Shown: in pieces, positions 32,185 to 40,694 of the stretch | How positions within the stretch are numbered: position 1 is the stretch's first letter | Layout of the letters: every line of letters starts with the position of its first letter | Notes under the pieces: model-generated | Told to the model about the DNA's origin: nothing | Database searches by the model: none | What the model saw: the letters and a program-made list of their open reading frames with translations, nothing else | Source: an uncultured Butyricicoccus sp. | Lineage (GTDB): Bacteria; Bacillota; Clostridia; Oscillospirales; Butyricicoccaceae | Direction of reading: 5' to 3' | Assembly (NCBI GenBank): GCA_934532985.1 | Contig: CAKTAV010000013.1 | Location: 1 to 64,000, forward strand | Length of the DNA: 64,000 nucleotides | Program-made: the position numbers and the translations under genes

Positions 32185-32811
32185 ATGATTGATAAGAAGG
32201 CATATAACAGTATTTCCTACTCGATTGCAATAATCGGCAGCTGTTTGAATGGCGCATATCGCGGCTGTGCGGTCAACTCGCTACAGCAGCTGACCTCGTC
32301 CAACCCGGCAAAGTTTGCTGTTACCCTGAATAAATACAACATCACACAGGCCGCTGTCGCGCAGACAGGCGCATTTACGGCAACGGTTGCGGCGGCGGAT
32401 TGTCCGGAGGCCATTATCAACCTCTTTGGATACAAATCCGGTCGTGTGACGGACAAGTTCGCGGAGTATGACACTAAAACGGATGAGGCGGGATGTCCGT
32501 ATATCACGGACGGTATGGCGGTTCGTCTGAGCTTTAAGGTGCTGCAGCAGGTCGATCTGGATTCGCATGTGATGTTCATCGCACAGGTCACAGAGGCTGA
32601 GGTACTTCAGAAGGGTGCCGTTCTGACGGTAGAGCTGTTCCGCAACGCCGGAAAGGATGTCCCGGCCAATGCGCCGATTTACCGCACGATGGACGAGCAT
32701 TATGGCTATCGCTGCACGGTTTGCGGTTATATTCACCGTGGAGAGCCACTTCCGGATGGCTTCCGCTGTCCGGTTTGCAAACAACCGGCAAGCAAGTTTG
32801 AAAAGTTATAA
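32185..32811 (+). CDS. Flavin reductase-rubredoxin fusion (high-molecular-weight rubredoxin)
   Basis: 208 aa. Residues 1-160 are an FMN-binding flavin reductase domain (SYSIAIIGSCLNGAYRGCAVNS, KFAVTLNKYN). Residues 170-208 are a rubredoxin with iron ligands C177, C180, C195 and C198 (YRCTVCGY, FRCPVCK). The same fusion in Moorella (Hrb) moves electrons from NAD(P)H to flavodiiron proteins that reduce oxygen or NO, so the likely role is oxidative-stress defence in an anaerobe. AGGAGGGG site. It is transcribed alone with its own terminator. Confidence 0.88.
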   Translation: MIDKKAYNSISYSIAIIGSCLNGAYRGCAVNSLQQLTSSNPAKFAVTLNKYNITQAAVAQTGAFTATVAAADCPEAIINLFGYKSGRVTDKFAEYDTKTDEAGCPYITDGMAVRLSFKVLQQVDLDSHVMFIAQVTEAEVLQKGAVLTVELFRNAGKDVPANAPIYRTMDEHYGYRCTVCGYIHRGEPLPDGFRCPVCKQPASKFEKL

Positions 32812-32819
32812 ACGGGAAA

Positions 32820-32863
32820 CCACCCGAAGAACGGCGAACGTGCAGTTCTTCGGGTGGTCCTTT
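32820..32863 (+). terminator. Terminator of the flavin reductase-rubredoxin gene
   Basis: A perfect 13-bp stem CCACCCGAAGAAC / GTTCTTCGGGTGG, followed by TCCTTTAC. Confidence 0.8.
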
Positions 32864-32880
32864 ACTGTATAATACTTTTA

Positions 32881-32909
32881 TTGACATTGCTGTAAGAATA
32901 CGATAAGAT
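32881..32909 (+). promoter_or_regulatory. Promoter of second toxin mRNA
   Basis: TTGACA (32881-32886), 17 bp, TAAGAT (32904-32909). The leader of about 135 nt contains a TCCCGCG/CGCGGGA hairpin (near 32994-33035). Confidence 0.75.
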
Positions 32910-33050
32910 ACTGTTGTGGAAATCCACCGTCCGCAGTTGAATTTTGCCCTTTTGTAGACGGTGTACGGTGAAAACAGACAGTTGCCTGTCATCCCGCGCG
33001 AGCGGAATGGAGGCTTGTATACAGCTCTCGCGGGAAATATCTCGACGGGG

Positions 33051-33149
33051 GTGATACATATTATTGCTTTGACGATTGCCGGAAGTGTTTGCAGTATTCT
33101 GGGATTTGTATTCGCAGTTTACGCATATATCCAGCAAAAGAGAAAGTGA
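33051..33149 (+). CDS. Second type I toxin-like hydrophobic peptide
   Basis: About 28-32 aa: a hydrophobic helix (IIALTIAGSVCSILGFVFAVY) with a basic end (IQQKRK). The start is uncertain. GGGGGTGAT at 33047-33055 is a strong Shine-Dalgarno, so translation may start at the ATT at 33063, or at the GTG at 33051 inside that site. The frame is open upstream to 32961, but that part shows no coding character. A strong promoter lies upstream, and a convergent promoter-terminator pair gives an antisense RNA over its 3' end, the same design as the locus at 29812-30120. Confidence 0.6.
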   Translation: MIHIIALTIAGSVCSILGFVFAVYAYIQQKRK

Positions 33150-33243
33150 GCTGTCTGGCCCTAACAGATAGCTCACTTGATGTAAGAGTTATTCTCTTAT
33201 AAATATAGTAGCATATTTGTGTGGCAACCGTCTGGGTTTCCAC
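33143..33243 (-). ncRNA. Antisense RNA of the second toxin locus (candidate antitoxin)
   Basis: The minus-strand promoter TTGACA (33273-33278), 17 bp, TATAAT (33250-33255) would give a roughly 100-nt RNA. It ends after the hairpin AAGTGAGCT.TCTG / CAGA.AGCTCACTT (33144-33178) with TCTCTTTT behind it. It overlaps the toxin stop codon and 3' end. Its 5' GTGTGGAAACCCA resembles the 5' end of the toxin mRNA. Confidence 0.6.
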
Positions 33244-33319
33244 ACTTTTATTATATCGAAGAACTATTGAAATGTCAACGAAAGACGACAATACCTTTTC
33301 GAATAAGTATATCTTCTAT

Positions 33320-33598
33320 TCAGCCCTTCATCGCTTCAATTTCTCCCTGCAAATATTCCAATGCCTGCTGAACAGTATTTGCCGGAATGCTTGCCGTCGC
33401 GGCAAAGCCCAATGCGCCGGCGGCGCTGGTTGCAGTCAGCGCATTGACGAGCGCGTTATGTGCCTGCATCAGCTCCTGCGGGCTGGTGTCAAAATACTGC
33501 TTGAGCGCCTGCGCATCCAGCGACGGAACGTCCTCCAGATCGGCGATCAAACAGCTGAGTGCGCCGAGTGCCGCGGCGGAAATACGATTTTCTGCCAA
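33320..33598 (-). CDS. Small protein with phage-structural-like C-terminus, unknown
   Basis: 92 aa starting at TTG 33598 behind a good AGGAGGG site. The first half is helical and acidic. The second half, GALGFAATASIPANTVQQALEYL, resembles a short motif repeated in phage tail/fibre proteins (GF.AT.TIPA.TVQ.AI.YLQ). No phage genes are nearby, so it is either a domesticated fragment or a chance likeness. It has no signal peptide or membrane segment. Function unknown. Confidence 0.6.
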   Translation of the reverse strand: MAENRISAAALGALSCLIADLEDVPSLDAQALKQYFDTSPQELMQAHNALVNALTATSAAGALGFAATASIPANTVQQALEYLQGEIEAMKG

Positions 33599-33699
33599 GA
33601 TGTCTCCCTCCTTTTCCTAAAAACTATCATCGGATCTTGGCTTTTAGATTATCGAATTGTCACGTATTGTCCAGTGCATATTATTTCTTTCTTGTGAGA

Positions 33700-33742
33700 A
33701 AAAGCCGCCAGACGGTCATTGCGACACCGCCAGACGGCTTTT
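33700..33742. terminator. Bidirectional terminator after the DEAD-box gene
   Basis: AAAAGCCGCCAGACGGT (33700-33716) pairs with ACCGCCAGACGGCTTTT (33726-33742) with one mismatch; the two arms are also near-direct repeats of CCGCCAGACGG. On the minus strand CTTTTTCTC follows. Confidence 0.8.
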
Positions 33743-33758
33743 ATATATAATATTGAAA

Positions 33759-35141
33759 TTATGATTCGGTTGGCGGTGTCTGCGGCTTTTGTCCTGCCGG
33801 ACGACGGCGGCGCCGCGGACGGCGACGGCGTGCGCCCTCCTTCTTTGGGGTATTTTCCGCCGTGGATGCCGGGGTTTCTACAGGCTTTTCTGCACCTGCT
33901 TCGGCCGGATTCTTCGGGCGATTATCGCGTGCGGCGCGTCTTGGACGGCTGCCGCGGCGGGAGCGGCCTCGACCGCTTTTCTTGCCCTCCTTCGGCTTTT
34001 CCTGCATCGGATAGGGATTGTCCTCGCGAACGGCAATTTCCTTGCCGATGGTCTTTTCAATCGTGCGCAGATATGGCACCTCATCCGCCTGACAGAACGT
34101 CAGTGCAATGCCGCCGTGACCGGCGCGTCCGGTACGTCCGATACGATGGATATAGTTTTCCGGCTCATTCGGCACATCGTAATTGATAACGTGCGACAGC
34201 TCGCTGATATCCAAGCCGCGGGCGGCGATATCCGTTGCTACCAGCACACGAATACGATGTTCCTTAAAGGCAGTCAGCGCCGCCTGACGATCCAACTGTG
34301 ATTTATCGCCGTGAATGGAGCGTGCGCCGACGTGCTCACGATTCAGCTCATGCGCAACCTTGTCTGCCCCGCTCTTCGTGCGCGTGAAGATAATTGCACT
34401 AGTCAGGAACGGATCACGCAATACCCACAGAAGCAGCTTACGCTTGTTTTCACGGTCTACAAAAAAGACAGACTGGTCGATTGTGTCTACCGTCGTCGAG
34501 TTCGGCGTGACCTCGACGCGCTCGTAATCTTCCTTCATCAGGTGCTCAACCAGTGACTTGACTTCCTTCGGCATCGTAGCGGAAAACAGCAGCGTCTGCA
34601 TTTCATGGATGCCCATGCGCTTGATAATGCGGCGGACATCATCGATAAAGCCCATGTCCAGCATGCGGTCGGCTTCATCCAAAACGAATAACTCGACATC
34701 CTCCAGGTCAATATAACCCTGACCACACAGATCGTTCAAACGACCCGGCGTCGCGACCAGAACATCCACACCCTCGCCCAGCGCTTCGGTCTGCGTATAC
34801 TGTGATACGCCGCCGTACACCAGTGCGACATGGATGTCCGTATATTTTGCGTATTCGGTAAAGCTGTCATAGATCTGAATGGCCAGCTCACGCGTCGGCG
34901 TCAGAATGAGCGAACGAATTGGCGGGAAGCCGGGAAGGCGTTCCTCCTGCTTGAGCTTTTGTAAAATCGGGATGGCGAACGCACAGGTCTTGCCCGTACC
35001 AGTCTGTGCCAAGCCGAGTACATTGTGTCCCTCCAGCGCCGCCGGAATGGCTTTTTCCTGAATCGGCGTCGGAATGGTGTATCCAGCATCCTCTAATGCC
35101 CGGAGCAGATCCGGATCAATGCCTAGTTCTCGAAATTCCAT
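33759..35141 (-). CDS. DEAD-box RNA helicase with Arg-rich tail
   Basis: About 460 aa. Q motif (FRELGIDPDLLRALEDAGYTIPTPIQ), motif I AQTGTGKT, Ia PTRELA, II LDEADRMLDMGF, III SAT, V and VI HRIGRTGRAGHGG are all present. The last 80 residues are disordered and basic (GRGRSRRGSRPRRAARD, RRRRPRRRRR), as in RhlE/CshA-type helicases that act on structured RNA in cold or ribosome assembly. The start MEFREL at 35141 abuts the Q motif; AAGGAG lies 15 bases upstream, rather far. In-frame ATGs at 35186 and 35192 are alternatives. A TATACT box lies just upstream. Confidence 0.92.
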   Translation of the reverse strand: MEFRELGIDPDLLRALEDAGYTIPTPIQEKAIPAALEGHNVLGLAQTGTGKTCAFAIPILQKLKQEERLPGFPPIRSLILTPTRELAIQIYDSFTEYAKYTDIHVALVYGGVSQYTQTEALGEGVDVLVATPGRLNDLCGQGYIDLEDVELFVLDEADRMLDMGFIDDVRRIIKRMGIHEMQTLLFSATMPKEVKSLVEHLMKEDYERVEVTPNSTTVDTIDQSVFFVDRENKRKLLLWVLRDPFLTSAIIFTRTKSGADKVAHELNREHVGARSIHGDKSQLDRQAALTAFKEHRIRVLVATDIAARGLDISELSHVINYDVPNEPENYIHRIGRTGRAGHGGIALTFCQADEVPYLRTIEKTIGKEIAVREDNPYPMQEKPKEGKKSGRGRSRRGSRPRRAARDNRPKNPAEAGAEKPVETPASTAENTPKKEGARRRRPRRRRRPAGQKPQTPPTES

Positions 35142-35445
35142 TGCGTTATTTTCAAACTCCTTATAATTAAGCAGATTTTTTTCCATACTCATACAGTATA
35201 CCACACTTATACTCGGACACATAGACGGCAAACTGCTGTTTTTTTGCAAAAAATTCGCTTTTTTTCATGTAAGACACCGCATTGACGGCTTTGGGAGTCT
35301 TTCGTGCAAGCTTTATCACTGTCTGCGCTCCAAATAAAAGCTATGTTGTGTGGGGGATGGAAACGGAGCGAACGCGGGATCTTTACCATGATTCAAATTC
35401 TTGTTATACTATAGGAAATCAGATACAAGAGAAAGGATGGTTGAA

Positions 35446-36297
35446 ATGAAAACCGGTTTGGTTTTAGAGGGCGGCGGCATGCGCGGCCTATACACCAACG
35501 GCGTCATTGACGCGATGCTGGAGCATGATGTTCATTTTGATTATGTCATCGGTGTTTCCGCCGGTGCGTGTGCTGGTGTATCCTATGTTTCCGAGCAAAA
35601 GGGACGAAATTACCGCATTGATTATGATTACTTAAAGGATAAAAGATACGTTAGTATACGAAACTTTATCAAAACACGCTCGTTGTTTGGTATGAATTTC
35701 ATTTTTCATGAGATACCGGAGAAATTGAACCCGTTTGACAACGAGACCTTCCTTCGCTCGCCGACGGAATTTATCACCGGTGTGACGGATATGGCAACAG
35801 GCAAACCGGCGTATTTTGGCAAACAGGCGACGCTGGAGGACGAATGCACGCTGCTGGAAGCGTCATCTTCGATACCAATGTTTTCTCCGCCGGTTGTTTT
35901 TCAGGGGAAAAAGTATTTGGACGGCGGTACTTCTGACCCGATCCCGTTTCAGAAGGCGCTGAAGGATGGCTGTGATCGTCTGGTTATCGTACGCACCCGC
36001 GACCGCGGATACCGTAAATCGGCGGAGCAGGGACGAGCAATTTACCGTCATGCGTTCCGTAAGCTGCCGGGTATGGTACGCTGCATTGATACCCGGCATT
36101 TGGTGTATAACCATCAGGCTGCGGCGTGTGAGCGACTGGAGAAAAACGGCACGGCGATTGTCCTTGCGCCGAAGAAGCCAATCAAAATCAGTCGATTTGA
36201 AAATGATATGAAAAAGCTGGGCTTTTTGTATCGTGACGGCTGGGCGGATTTCGAGAGACGAATGGACGAAATTAAGGCGTTTTTGTCCGCAGAATAA
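35446..36297 (+). CDS. Patatin-like phospholipase
   Basis: 283 aa. Oxyanion loop GGGMRG (9-14), nucleophile Ser38 in GVSAG and the partner Asp159 in DGGTSDP form the Ser-Asp dyad of patatin lipases (YjjU/RssA group). It probably hydrolyses acyl chains of membrane lipids; no signal peptide, so cytoplasmic. The ATG at 35446 has AAAGGAT; the frame is open 15 codons further upstream. A TTTACC-17-TATACT promoter lies near 35381-35409. It is monocistronic, convergent with the DUF3267 gene. Confidence 0.88.
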   Translation: MKTGLVLEGGGMRGLYTNGVIDAMLEHDVHFDYVIGVSAGACAGVSYVSEQKGRNYRIDYDYLKDKRYVSIRNFIKTRSLFGMNFIFHEIPEKLNPFDNETFLRSPTEFITGVTDMATGKPAYFGKQATLEDECTLLEASSSIPMFSPPVVFQGKKYLDGGTSDPIPFQKALKDGCDRLVIVRTRDRGYRKSAEQGRAIYRHAFRKLPGMVRCIDTRHLVYNHQAAACERLEKNGTAIVLAPKKPIKISRFENDMKKLGFLYRDGWADFERRMDEIKAFLSAE

Positions 36298-36305
36298 GAA
36301 AAAAG

Positions 36306-36352
36306 ATTACCCTGTTGAAGCATTTTTGTTCCAACAGGGTAATTTTGTTTTT
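36306..36352. terminator. Bidirectional terminator between lipase and DUF3267 genes
   Basis: ATTACCCTGTTG (36306-36317) and CAACAGGGTAAT (36332-36343), then TTTTGTTTTT; the opposite strand has a T-rich run as well. Confidence 0.85.
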
Positions 36353-36356
36353 ATCA

Positions 36357-36986
36357 TTATTTTTCAAAGGCGACAACGCCGCACTCATAGGGATGATCAA
36401 GAAAGACGACGTCTTGCTTCGCTGTGCGATAACGCAGCACTTGGGTGACAATTAAAAAATCACCGCCGCCGGATAAAATCATCAGCTGCGCCGCGAGAAA
36501 CAGCGTAAGCTGCTGTAATGCGATGGAGACTGCCGCCAGCCCGAAACCGAGAAGTAACGTCGGCATCAGTGCGCCGAGGATATACTGCCGCCGGTTCAGC
36601 GGCGCAGAACAGGTACAATACGGCGTCAATGCACTCCAAACCACACCGAATTCAATGGAATGAAAGTGATCGGGGGCAAAGCACGCCCAAGTGATGCCAT
36701 GAATGCCCTCATGTACGACAACCAATACAAAAAACAAGGCCAACATCCAGATGGATTGTCCTGCGGAGAACGAAGAAGTCCCCAGTGGATGGACGAAAAA
36801 ATAGCATAGCGTAGTGAGGATCAGAAACGGTACTGTCAGCGCGATGCCGATCGTATTGGCGGATTTCAGACTGACCGTCAAATCGCGCAGTTTATAACCG
36901 TTTTCCATCATTGTCTGACACAGCGTATCAAATGCTTCCTTACGGCGCTGCTTTTGCTTGGTGAGGGTTCGTTGTTTTTTGGACAT
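36357..36986 (-). CDS. DUF3267 membrane metallopeptidase-like protein
   Basis: 209 aa with about four membrane helices. The zinc-protease motif HEGIH (92-96) starts at the end of the second helix, as in the DUF3267 family of putative intramembrane zincins; NRRQYILGALMPTLLLGFGL in the third helix is also typical. The N-terminus is basic and cytoplasmic (SKKQRTLTKQKQRRK). Substrate unknown. It shares a terminator with the lipase gene on the other strand. Confidence 0.82.
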   Translation of the reverse strand: MSKKQRTLTKQKQRRKEAFDTLCQTMMENGYKLRDLTVSLKSANTIGIALTVPFLILTTLCYFFVHPLGTSSFSAGQSIWMLALFFVLVVVHEGIHGITWACFAPDHFHSIEFGVVWSALTPYCTCSAPLNRRQYILGALMPTLLLGFGLAAVSIALQQLTLFLAAQLMILSGGGDFLIVTQVLRYRTAKQDVVFLDHPYECGVVAFEK

Positions 36987-37019
36987 GTAGAATCCCTCTG
37001 TTTTTTCTCTATTTATGAA

Positions 37020-37075
37020 ACGAAAAAGAGAAGTGTCCCAAACGGATTTAAAATAATTGATTGAGACGCTCCTCT
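37020..37075 (-). terminator. Terminator of the Fn3-like protein gene
   Basis: AAAGAGGAGCGTCTCAA pairs imperfectly with TTGGGACACTTCTCTTT, and TTCGTTT follows on the minus strand. Confidence 0.6.
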
Positions 37076-37082
37076 TTGACTG

Positions 37083-37838
37083 TTATTTTTTAATGGTTAT
37101 ACTTGCAACCTTACTGCGTGTGCTGTAATATCGCTTGCCGCTGACGTCCTTATATGACTTGACATAGACATAATATTTCTGTCCCGGTTTGAGATTGCAC
37201 AGGGTCACTTTGGTCTTTTTGCCGCCTGCGATATGCTTGTAATGAATCTCGTTAAACAGCTCCGCTTCGCTTGTGCCGAAATAGATACAGTAGCCGTCGG
37301 CCTTGGCATTCGGCTGCCACCAGAGACCAAGATAGCCGCGATGTTTGCTGGTAATGTTTCGATACGTCGGGCGGGTCAGACGGCACAGTCGCACGGTCTT
37401 GCTCAGTCCCTCACTGCCGTCAGTGTACAGGATACCGACCTGGTAGCGATAGAGACAGCCGTTTTTCGCCTCGACATCACGGACGGCATATTCCAGCTTA
37501 CTTCCCATGGCCTGTTCCTTTTTATTCAGGATATACTGCCCGATGATGCGGTACTTTTTTTGTCCCTTTCCGCGGCGCAGATAAACATAGCGCTCGACGG
37601 TTCTTCCATCCTGCGTTTCGGCATCCAAACCGGGATGTTTCAGTAAAATCCAGCGTTTCTGGTTGCTGATCTGGAAAATCGGTACGGTATTCGGCTGCAC
37701 CGGCTGCGTGATCGCTTTCTCTGCCGATGCCACGGAGATTTCCGCTGCCTGTGCCGGCTTGCTGCCCCAAAAGAATACGCCAACCAGCAGCATTGCCCCC
37801 GCCGCCAGCAGTCGAATGGTTTTCCCTCTTGTTCTCAT
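37083..37838 (-). CDS. Secreted fibronectin-type-III-like protein
   Basis: 251 aa. A signal peptide (LLAAGAMLLVGVFFWG, cleavage near AQA-AE) is followed by two Fn3-like modules. The second is clear: PTYRNITSKHRGYLGLWWQPNAKADGYCIYFG ... LKPGQKYYVYVKSYKDVSGKRYYSTRS. Such modules occur as accessory domains in clostridial surface proteins; here there is no catalytic or anchoring part, so it is probably released or held by interactions. Monocistronic; function unknown. Confidence 0.75.
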   Translation of the reverse strand: MRTRGKTIRLLAAGAMLLVGVFFWGSKPAQAAEISVASAEKAITQPVQPNTVPIFQISNQKRWILLKHPGLDAETQDGRTVERYVYLRRGKGQKKYRIIGQYILNKKEQAMGSKLEYAVRDVEAKNGCLYRYQVGILYTDGSEGLSKTVRLCRLTRPTYRNITSKHRGYLGLWWQPNAKADGYCIYFGTSEAELFNEIHYKHIAGGKKTKVTLCNLKPGQKYYVYVKSYKDVSGKRYYSTRSKVASITIKK

Positions 37839-37965
37839 GACAAAACACCTCCTCTTTGCTCCTATTGTAACACAGAAAGAGGAGAAATTATAGGATTTTC
37901 TTTGTCAACGCGTGGTTTCTGTTCGATTCAAGCAATACGGAGGACAGGATCGGAATAGCAGACGA

Positions 37966-39510
37966 TTATTCGTCTCCCTCCTTTGGAAGAGTCAGATAAA
38001 ATTCCACACCATCCTCGACATTGTGCACGCCGCAGCCGCCGTGATGGGCGTTCATCATGGCACGTACAATGGACAAGCCAATGCCGGAGCCGCCGCCGGT
38101 AATGCGCTTACGCGCTTTGTCCAGCTTATAGAACTTATCCCAGATCTTCTCCATCTCTTCTTCTCCCAGCTGCGTGCCCTGATTGCGCACGCGGAAGATA
38201 TAATGGTTTGCATCCGATCCGGAGCTGAGCACAATGCGTCCGCCATTCGGCGTGTGGTCAATCGCGTTGGTCACATAATTGGTCACTGCCTGCTCCAGCA
38301 TATCCCAGTCTGCCCGAACGACCTCGTCACCGATGCCGGAAAGATCGATTTGCAGATTCTTTTCCTGCCACATGACGCGCGTTTTGGAGACCACGCTCTC
38401 CGCCAGCTCATACAGTTCGACGTCTGTATATACCGGCAGCGTGTTGCCCAGTTCAATCTTCGACAGGTTGAGCAGCTGCAAGACCATATGATTCATATGA
38501 TGCGCTTCGTCAATAATCGTGTCGCAGTAATAGTTCTTGTCCTCTTCGGATTCGTTGATGCCGATGCGCAGCCCTTCGGCATAGCCTTGAATCAGTGCAA
38601 TCGGCGTCTTGAGCTCGTGCGAGATATTGATGATAAACTCCTTACGCATGTCATCAATCTGTTGTTTTTTGCGAATTTCCGCCTCCAAACGGTCATTGAC
38701 GTCCTTGAGGTCAGTAATGGCATGATCCAGATATTCCGACATCTGGTTGATGCTCTGCCCCAACTGGTCAATCTCATCCGTTCCGGTTGTTCCGCTGTAT
38801 TTTTTGGAGAAGTCCAGACGGGCGACGGCGTTGGCGACCTCTGTCATCTCATGCAGAGGCTGCGCGAAATGGCGCGACAGCACATAGCCCAACGCCAGAC
38901 AAACAATCAGTGCCAAGAGGGTGGAAAGCATCAAAAACAGGAAATTAAACGAATGTTCCTGCTGCATCGTTGCATAGGGGACACGAAGCAGCAGCGTTTC
39001 CCCGGTGCTGAGCTTGCCGATCAGCGCCAGATACATGGATTCGCCGCGGTTATCCGTAATGGTAGAAAAAGCATATCCTTTTTCCTTGACCTGTTCCTCA
39101 TCGTAATAGATAATGGTTCGTCCGTACTCATCCGTGTGAGAAGAAAAGGTTGAATCCATCTCATTTGACGTCATCGTGTCATAAATATACTGACCGTAAT
39201 CATTTATGATACTGATTCGGACGTTATAATTATTTTCAAGCCGATATAAGATATCATTTAGTTTATTTACATCTCCGTTATACTCAGAGTTAATTTCCTT
39301 GTATACCTTAGACATGTAGTGTTTTTTCTGCATCATCTGATATTGATTGAAAAACAACAGATTCAGTACCGACAAGAGGGCGATAAACGCCAGTACTGCT
39401 GTAATAATCAGCAGAAAAAAGCGCGATTGAATGGAATGTGTATTCCATTCCGTCCGCAGATGTGTGCGCACCGAATGGGCAGCCTTCTTGATGGAATGAC
39501 CGGCTTTCAT
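37966..39510 (-). CDS. Sensor histidine kinase
   Basis: 514 aa. TM1 (about 31-54), an extracellular sensor part of about 135 residues, TM2 (189-211), HAMP (212-264), HisKA with the phospho-accepting His298 (INISHELKTPIALIQGYAEGL), and HATPase with N, G1 and G2 boxes (NYVTNAIDHTP, GSGIGLSIV). There is no PAS domain, so it is not a WalK orthologue by architecture. It overlaps the upstream response-regulator gene by four bases. Signal unknown; the class (PhoR/VanS-like) often senses envelope stress. Confidence 0.93.
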   Translation of the reverse strand: MKAGHSIKKAAHSVRTHLRTEWNTHSIQSRFFLLIITAVLAFIALLSVLNLLFFNQYQMMQKKHYMSKVYKEINSEYNGDVNKLNDILYRLENNYNVRISIINDYGQYIYDTMTSNEMDSTFSSHTDEYGRTIIYYDEEQVKEKGYAFSTITDNRGESMYLALIGKLSTGETLLLRVPYATMQQEHSFNFLFLMLSTLLALIVCLALGYVLSRHFAQPLHEMTEVANAVARLDFSKKYSGTTGTDEIDQLGQSINQMSEYLDHAITDLKDVNDRLEAEIRKKQQIDDMRKEFIINISHELKTPIALIQGYAEGLRIGINESEEDKNYYCDTIIDEAHHMNHMVLQLLNLSKIELGNTLPVYTDVELYELAESVVSKTRVMWQEKNLQIDLSGIGDEVVRADWDMLEQAVTNYVTNAIDHTPNGGRIVLSSGSDANHYIFRVRNQGTQLGEEEMEKIWDKFYKLDKARKRITGGGSGIGLSIVRAMMNAHHGGCGVHNVEDGVEFYLTLPKEGDE

Positions 39511-40190
39511 TCTTTCTGTCCCTCAAACCGATAGCCATAGCCTCGGACAGTTTGAATCATGCTGCCGCAGTCGCCAAGCTTGGCGCGCAGCTTTTTGACA
39601 TGGGTATCCACCGTGCGCAGATCGCCAAAGTAATCATAGCCCCAAACGGCATTCAAAATGCTCTCGCGCGAGGCGGCAATGTTCTGGTTGTTCTTAAAGT
39701 AGATGAGCAGTTCATATTCCTTCGGCGTCAGCTCGACCGGCGTGTTGGCCACCCGAACCTCACGGCGTACCTCGTTGATGGACAGATCGCCGCAGACAAA
39801 GCTGCCGGAATCTGCGCTCTGGTGGCGGCGCTTTTCAATGGCGCGCACGCGGGCGGACAATACAATGGGGGAAAACGGTTTGGCAATATAGTCATCCGCA
39901 CCCAGATCAAAGCCAAATACCTCGTCGGCATCCTCGGCGCGGGCGGTCAGCATCATAACCGGCACATCACTGCTCTTGGAGCGGATGTGGCGCAGAACAC
40001 TCCAGCCGTCATAAACCGGCATCATAACGTCCAAAATAATCAGGTCAATGGAGGACAGGCTCTGGTCAATCAGCTCCATTGCCTCTCCGCCGTCTGCCGC
40101 CTGTAAAATGGTATAGCCGTCGCGGCGCAGGAAATCTGATACCAATCGACGGATTCGCTCCTCGTCATCTGCAATCAAAATTGTGAACAT
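39507..40190 (-). CDS. OmpR/PhoB-family response regulator
   Basis: 227 aa. A receiver domain with phospho-acceptor Asp54 (LIILDVMMPVYDG), Thr and Lys switch residues (MLTARAE, KPF) and a C-terminal winged helix (ELTPKEYELLIYFKNNQN, VDTHVKKLRAKLG, VRGYGYRFE). It is first in the operon and coupled to the kinase gene. Targets are not visible; the nearby NlpC/P60 gene with WalR-like boxes is one possible target, by inference only. Confidence 0.95.
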   Translation of the reverse strand: MFTILIADDEERIRRLVSDFLRRDGYTILQAADGGEAMELIDQSLSSIDLIILDVMMPVYDGWSVLRHIRSKSSDVPVMMLTARAEDADEVFGFDLGADDYIAKPFSPIVLSARVRAIEKRRHQSADSGSFVCGDLSINEVRREVRVANTPVELTPKEYELLIYFKNNQNIAASRESILNAVWGYDYFGDLRTVDTHVKKLRAKLGDCGSMIQTVRGYGYRFEGQKE

Positions 40191-40303
40191 GAGACTTCCA
40201 CCTCGTACTTTCGTTTTGTATTATGTTTATTCTACGACAGTTATGTGACCATAGTGTGAATACTTGCGGGATTTCTGTGAAAATGAGTAAGGAGTGGAAT
40301 GCA

Positions 40304-40339
40304 TAAAAAGAGCCTGCTGCATTTTCGTTTGCAGCAGGC
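40304..40339 (-). terminator. Terminator of the XRE regulator gene
   Basis: GCCTGCTGCA/TGCAGCAGGC stem (40312-40321 and 40330-40339), then TCTTTTTATG on the minus strand. Confidence 0.85.
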
Positions 40340-40355
40340 CCTTCCCTCTTCTCTT

Positions 40356-40694
40356 TTATAGCGTGCTGTTTCGTTCCTGCTCCAGAATATCCAAAAATCC
40401 GCACAGCATTCGTTTTTCCGATGGTGTGCATTGCTTGAGACGCAGGACGAGATCCGTGACCAAATAATCCTCGGAGACGCTGTCGGTACCCAGTAAAATA
40501 TCGTTTGGGGTTGCATGCAGCGCACGGCATAATGCAACAATCGTCTCCAAACTGGGAATGGAACGGCTATTTTCGATATTGGATAAGTATTGATTGGAAA
40601 TCCCGGCTCGTTCGGAAAGGACTTCCTGTGTCAAATGGTGATCCTTTCGGAGTGCTTTTAATCGCTTGCCGAGCAGACTGTAGTCAATATCCAT
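40356..40694 (-). CDS. XRE-family transcriptional regulator
   Basis: 112 aa. An HTH_3 domain in the first 65 residues (LGKRLKALRKDHHLTQEVLSERAGISNQYLSNIENSRSIPS), then a helical tail (VTDLVLRLKQCTPSEKRMLCGFLDIL) of the type that dimerises or binds a partner. The ATG at 40694 has GAGGTGA; a GTG four codons upstream overlaps that site. Alone, with its own terminator; target unknown. Confidence 0.9.
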   Translation of the reverse strand: MDIDYSLLGKRLKALRKDHHLTQEVLSERAGISNQYLSNIENSRSIPSLETIVALCRALHATPNDILLGTDSVSEDYLVTDLVLRLKQCTPSEKRMLCGFLDILEQERNSTL

